DNA of 35,630 nt, taken from NCBI GenBank assembly GCA_002897115.2, contig BCIH01000022.1:63448-99077 (forward strand), in the 5' to 3' direction. The notes beneath the pieces were generated by a model. That model saw nothing but the letters and a program-made list of their open reading frames with translations. It had not been told where the DNA came from and searched no databases. The translations under genes and the position numbers were made by a program. Position 1 is the first letter of the stretch. Each line of letters starts with the position of its first letter. This document shows, in pieces, positions 32,333-35,630 of the stretch. Source of the stretch: Prototheca cutis (taxonomy: Eukaryota; Chlorophyta; Trebouxiophyceae; Chlorellales; Chlorellaceae).

Positions 32333-34484
32333 TCATGGCAGGACGACGGTGCCACTGAGGACATAGCCACCGCCATGGTCCATGGACATCGTCGGGTGTG
32401 TGCGGCCTGGCAGGACTTGCGCCTCGCGCCACCAGCTCTCCTGCAGCGCCAGGTTCACCGCCGAGCGGGACGTACGCAGCGATGCCAGCGCCGCTGCCAG
32501 CGCACCGGACCAGGGGCTGTAGATGGCAAAGGGGGTCGAGGGCGCCAGCAGCGGCGCCACGACGCTTAGGGTAGCCAGTGGGTCCAAGCCTGGAGCGGCG
32601 ATGATGCAGCTGTCAAATGGCAAACGGTGCTGCTCCATGTTTGCGGTTGTGCTATGGTCATTGGGGTTGGTAATAGTGGCATCTGCTGCTGCTGGCCGGT
32701 GAGCGGGGACAGATTCAGCAGGAATAGGTGCTGCCTCCTCGTCCGTTGTTGTTGACAGCAGGGGGATTCCGTCGCTCTCGACCGCCAGGCACACCATGCC
32801 GCTCCCATCGATGGCCACAGGGGCAGCCAGCACATCGGCAGAGCCATCCCGCTGCTCCATATCCACCTGCATGACCTCGGCGGTCGGCTCGTCGGCTGTC
32901 GGCTTTCCGTTGCCCGTCGCCACTTCAACCGGAGCAGCAGCAGATGCGGACACAGCCGTCACGGCCTCTGCCACCTCCTCCACCCTCTGCTCCGCCCGCC
33001 GCTGTTCTGCCAACAACTCATCCAGTGTACATTCGCACACCACGGAACGTACGCCCGCATCGGCAAACTGCAAGAGTGCTTCGCGAGAGGGACGGTCGGC
33101 GCCAAAGCGGACGCCCACGACGCTGCCGGTGCCCCCCAAGCGCTCCGCGGCGGCGCCCATCATCAGCCCGGCACAGGTGTCCACCACCAGCACACGCGCA
33201 TGCGCCGCGACGTTGGCCAGGCTGAGCAGCAAAGAAAGCGTGTCGGCACGGAGATGGCCGATGCGGGCCGCCTGGCGTGCATAGTATGCCTCAGCGATCA
33301 CGACCGCCGTCGGCCGCCGCACCACCGCCATCACCACGTATTTTCTTGCTTTCTTTTTCCTGCAAGAGAGTGCGTTTGTGTGCAGATGGTAAGTGAGAGG
33401 GTGGGCGGACGGGGATGACTAGTGCTGTGGAGTATGTGAAAATTAGTGCGAAAGGACAACCAGCTGCCTCAGCTGGTATCAAGAACGCAACACAGCCGGG
33501 CCCCCTCCCCAAGACCTCACACGACGGAAAGCACCACCGCCCAGCTCACTTGTACTTGGCCTGTGAAAATTCGGTTTTTGTGCCAAATGTTATGCTCTGA
33601 GCAGCGAGGGCCTCGACGATAGCCGTGCCTCCAGCTCCCTTGTGCCTCAGCTCCTCAATCTCCTCCGTCGTCATCTGGGTCGGTGAGGAAATTGGTGCCA
33701 GGATTTCCCCATGCTTGCTTCAAAACTGCCAGCACTCGTTGATGGACTGGACATAACAACGGCCCCCAAGACGGACAAACGACCGTCAGTCCCAAGGCAC
33801 CTGCTGGTTGGCTTCGCCCAGATCCACCAGGTTCATGTTGTTCCTGGTCACCTCCAGCGCTGCCCCCTCCTGCCAATCGGCAATGATCGCCCTGCTCAGG
33901 ACAAAGATGGTGGATGGCAGCAAATTGTCAATTGTCGAGGCAGGACCATGGTGCCGGCAGATCTATCCCAGGTGCCGAGTGCTCAGTCAATGCCACGGCA
34001 ACTCCCGGTGCATACACAGCATGGACTCTTCACCCATGTGATGCGACGCAGAATCCCTGAAAACCCCATGTGCATGCTACAGGGCATGCGCCGCAGCTGC
34101 AGTGCCGCGCCCTGTTGTACCCTCAACCCCAGCGCACGGCGGGACTTGCTGGAGTGTCTTGCCATCGGCCGCAACACCAACTGTGGCGCCATAGGGCAGT
34201 CCGATCAGGGGCCGTACAGGGTAGAACGACTTGCCCAGCTTCACCGTGCTGCATGGGAAAAGGGGTGCCACTGATTGGGTCAACAGCTGCTCCTGCGCGG
34301 AACGGGCACACTCACCGCAAACCAATCCTTGCATTCCACACAGATTCCTAGCAGCGTCACCCTTGTAGTGCATTCATTAGCACCCCTAAATCACTCACTT
34401 CTTGCCCTTGACGGTGATGAAGAGCTGCTTGTCGCCGTTCACGTCTAGAACAATCCTGGAGCCTTCCTCCACTACCCCAGTCAT
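32333..34484 (-). CDS. TRM6: tRNA (adenine-58-N1) methyltransferase non-catalytic subunit TRM6
   Basis: TRM6 pairs with catalytic TRM61 to make m1A58 in tRNA, mainly in the nucleus. Exons (minus): 34484-34399, 34248-34146, 33869-33801, 33674-33550, 33359-32333. All phases close, giving about 469 residues, the usual TRM6 length. Family blocks appear in order: VVEEGSRIVLDVNGDK at the N-terminus, VKLGKSFYPVRPLIGLPYG, NNMNLVDL, MTTEEIEELR, SITFGTKTEFSQAKYK, then KKKARKY opening the last exon. The Rossmann-like half reads ARIGHLRADTLSLLLSLANV and VLVVDTCAGLMMGAAAERLGG; the family's final motif is REAQVLPGRTHPTM followed by GGGYVLSG near the stop. As expected for the non-catalytic partner, the SAM motif is degenerate (DTCAG). 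An Ala/Glu-rich, poorly conserved insert of about 100 residues separates the two halves of the last exon. Start at the first ATG; no upstream ATG is in frame. Confidence 0.93.
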
Positions 34485-35227
34485 GGTGGCTGCGCGTGCG
34501 CGCTCAACAGGCGCGCGCAAGCGACTGACAGGATAAGTTGAAGCGCGAATTAGGACGCTTGAATCGTTGTCACGACTAATGTGCGTCCAGAAGCAAAATC
34601 GGCTGGGCTCGAGGCGTGCAACTCCTGCCGCAAGCAAGCCCAGCACTATCGTGACGCTTGCAGCTAGCCGGCTCGCCGACGCGAATACAATCTGAACTAT
34701 GTCTCAGGCGCAAGACAACATATGGCCAGTGATGTACACTATTAAAGCGTTCTCGTATCCAGTCAGGGGCAAGCTGCATGCACTGTTAGGAGGATAGTTG
34801 TACGGCCTTGATTGCTACGGCGGCGCTGGTGATTCCGTGAAAAACCCGGCTCCCATAAGCGACATCAACCGCCACGGAAAGCGAGTTTGTACCCATGAGA
34901 AACACCATTTCAAACCCCTAAATGTCATCATAGTTATCAATACTTGTAAATCTACCCGGGATGGGTCAGGAACAAGGGGGAGACTTGAGTTCATGGGTCT
35001 CCATTCTCTTGGTGGCTGGCCCAGCCATCATCCAGTGCGGTGCGTGGCGTATCGTGCATCGCCCTGGCCTGTCCTTGCAGGACTGCGTCTGAGGCAAGGG
35101 ATCTGTCGACGATGTTCGCGTCGTCCATGGGAAGTGTGGCCATGTTTGAGGCAGAATGTGTGCCTCCCCGGACGGCACTGCTTACTGGGTCTCACACCAC
35201 CTGTGTTCCCTCTGCCCACCCCCACAG
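34485..35227. promoter_or_regulatory. divergent upstream region of TRM6 and the right-edge gene
   Basis: Presumably holds the TRM6 promoter and the promoter and early exon(s) of the right-edge plus-strand gene. A possible first coding exon begins at one of the ATGs near 35112-35145, but I could not join it in phase to the exon at 35228, so it is not called. Confidence 0.3.
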
Positions 35228-35558
35228 TCGCGGCCCCACTGACGACTACACTGCAAACCGCCTGGCTGGGACTGCATAGCCCAGCGTCACTGGCTGCGTT
35301 CGCCACCGTCAACTCCGTTGTGACCTTTGCTGTGAAAATCTTCATCTTCTTTACCGACGGCGTTGCTGCCAAGGTCTGCTGAGTTTTGGCGGTAGCGTGT
35401 TGTGTTGTGCCATGATGCCGCCGCCGTGCATTGCTTATGGGGACATGCAGTGGCGATGGCACTCCCATCAAAAATTTCCAATGCATGCAGGTTGGCGGCG
35501 CTTATGGCGAGCATGACCGCCGTGCCCTCATTCGGACAATCACGCTGTCCCTCTCATG
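35228..35558 (+). CDS. partial membrane protein, possibly MATE-family transporter (internal exons)
   Basis: Two exons are supported: 35228-35373 (acceptor CCCCCACAG, donor AAG|GTCTGC) and 35491-35558 (acceptor ATGCATGCAG, donor ATG|GTATGC), joining in frame. The joined product contains AAPLTTTLQTAWLG, then SLAAFATVNSVVTFAVKIFI, and FFTDGVAAKVGGAYGEHD. This pattern, a polar helix start with a Gly after W, a hydrophobic helix, then a charged loop following DGVAAKVG, resembles the first repeat of MATE efflux transporters (DETOXIFICATION family), in which a similar loop follows transmembrane helix 2. Too little is visible to be sure; other polytopic transporters remain possible. The 5' exons lie left of 35228 and were not resolved, and the gene continues past the right edge. 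Confidence 0.38.
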
Positions 35559-35580
35559 GTATGCATAGACTGCTGTCTTT

Positions 35581-35630
35581 TGTGTGCGCGTGTGTGTGTG
35601 TGTGGAGGATGGGGGGGGGGGGGGGGGGGG
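35581..35630. repeat. GT microsatellite and G20 at window end
   Basis: GT/GC alternation then GGAGGAT and a run of 20 G to the last base. It lies in an intron of the right-edge gene and mirrors the C run that opens the window. Confidence 0.9.

Noticed and set aside
31532..32569. 345-codon open frame on the plus strand
   Set aside because: It is out of frame with the spliced model at 31546-31779 and then runs antisense through TRM6; Cys/Trp/Arg-rich with no recognisable domain.
1..35630. tRNA, rRNA and telomeric repeats
   Set aside because: I looked for tRNA-like B-box patterns, rRNA blocks and TTTAGGG-type repeats on both strands and saw none that were convincing; a covariance-model scan would be decisive.

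Overview
This window is nuclear DNA from an intron-rich, GC-rich eukaryote, most likely a green-lineage alga (inference). The strongest lineage evidence is a nuclear, spliced gene for a bacterial-type ribosomal protein L4 with an upstream leader and an acidic C-terminal tail, as in the plastid L4 of green algae and plants; red-lineage algae normally keep rpl4 in the plastid genome. Plant-type partners agree: two purple acid phosphatases, an ENTH/tepsin protein like plant MTV1, and a motor of the KIN-U (ARK) kinesin class. I cannot name the species. Exons are short, introns mostly GT-AG, and introns carry microsatellites and long G/C homopolymers. The window itself begins with about 20 C and ends with about 20 G.

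Layout, left to right: (1) minus strand, 1-1911, a beta-1,4-galactosyltransferase 7-like enzyme, running off the left edge; (2) plus, 2747-11938, a roughly 2,160-residue THADA/Trm732 homologue in about 18 exons; (3) minus, 12241-15280, a PAP27-like purple acid phosphatase; (4) plus, 15567-17186, plastid ribosomal protein L4; (5) minus, 17552-22056, a KIN-U-class kinesin with a long Ala-rich coiled coil and an IQ motif; (6) plus, 23361-26380, a second, different purple acid phosphatase; (7) minus, 27469-30387, an ENTH/tepsin (AP-4 accessory) protein; (8) plus, 30825-31779, an unrecognised three-exon gene model; (9) minus, 32333-34484, TRM6, the non-catalytic subunit of the tRNA m1A58 methyltransferase; (10) plus, from about 35228, two exons of a membrane protein that may be a MATE transporter, running off the right edge.

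The genes alternate strand almost perfectly, so the intergenic spaces are alternately shared divergent promoters (for example 286 bp between PAP1 and RPL4) and short convergent 3' ends (about 300-370 bp). I see no operon-like functional cluster. THADA and TRM6 both serve tRNA modification and the two phosphatases belong to one superfamily, but each pair is separated by unrelated genes. Exon boundaries were worked out by hand from reading frame, splice dinucleotides and family similarity; where the phase did not close this is stated.
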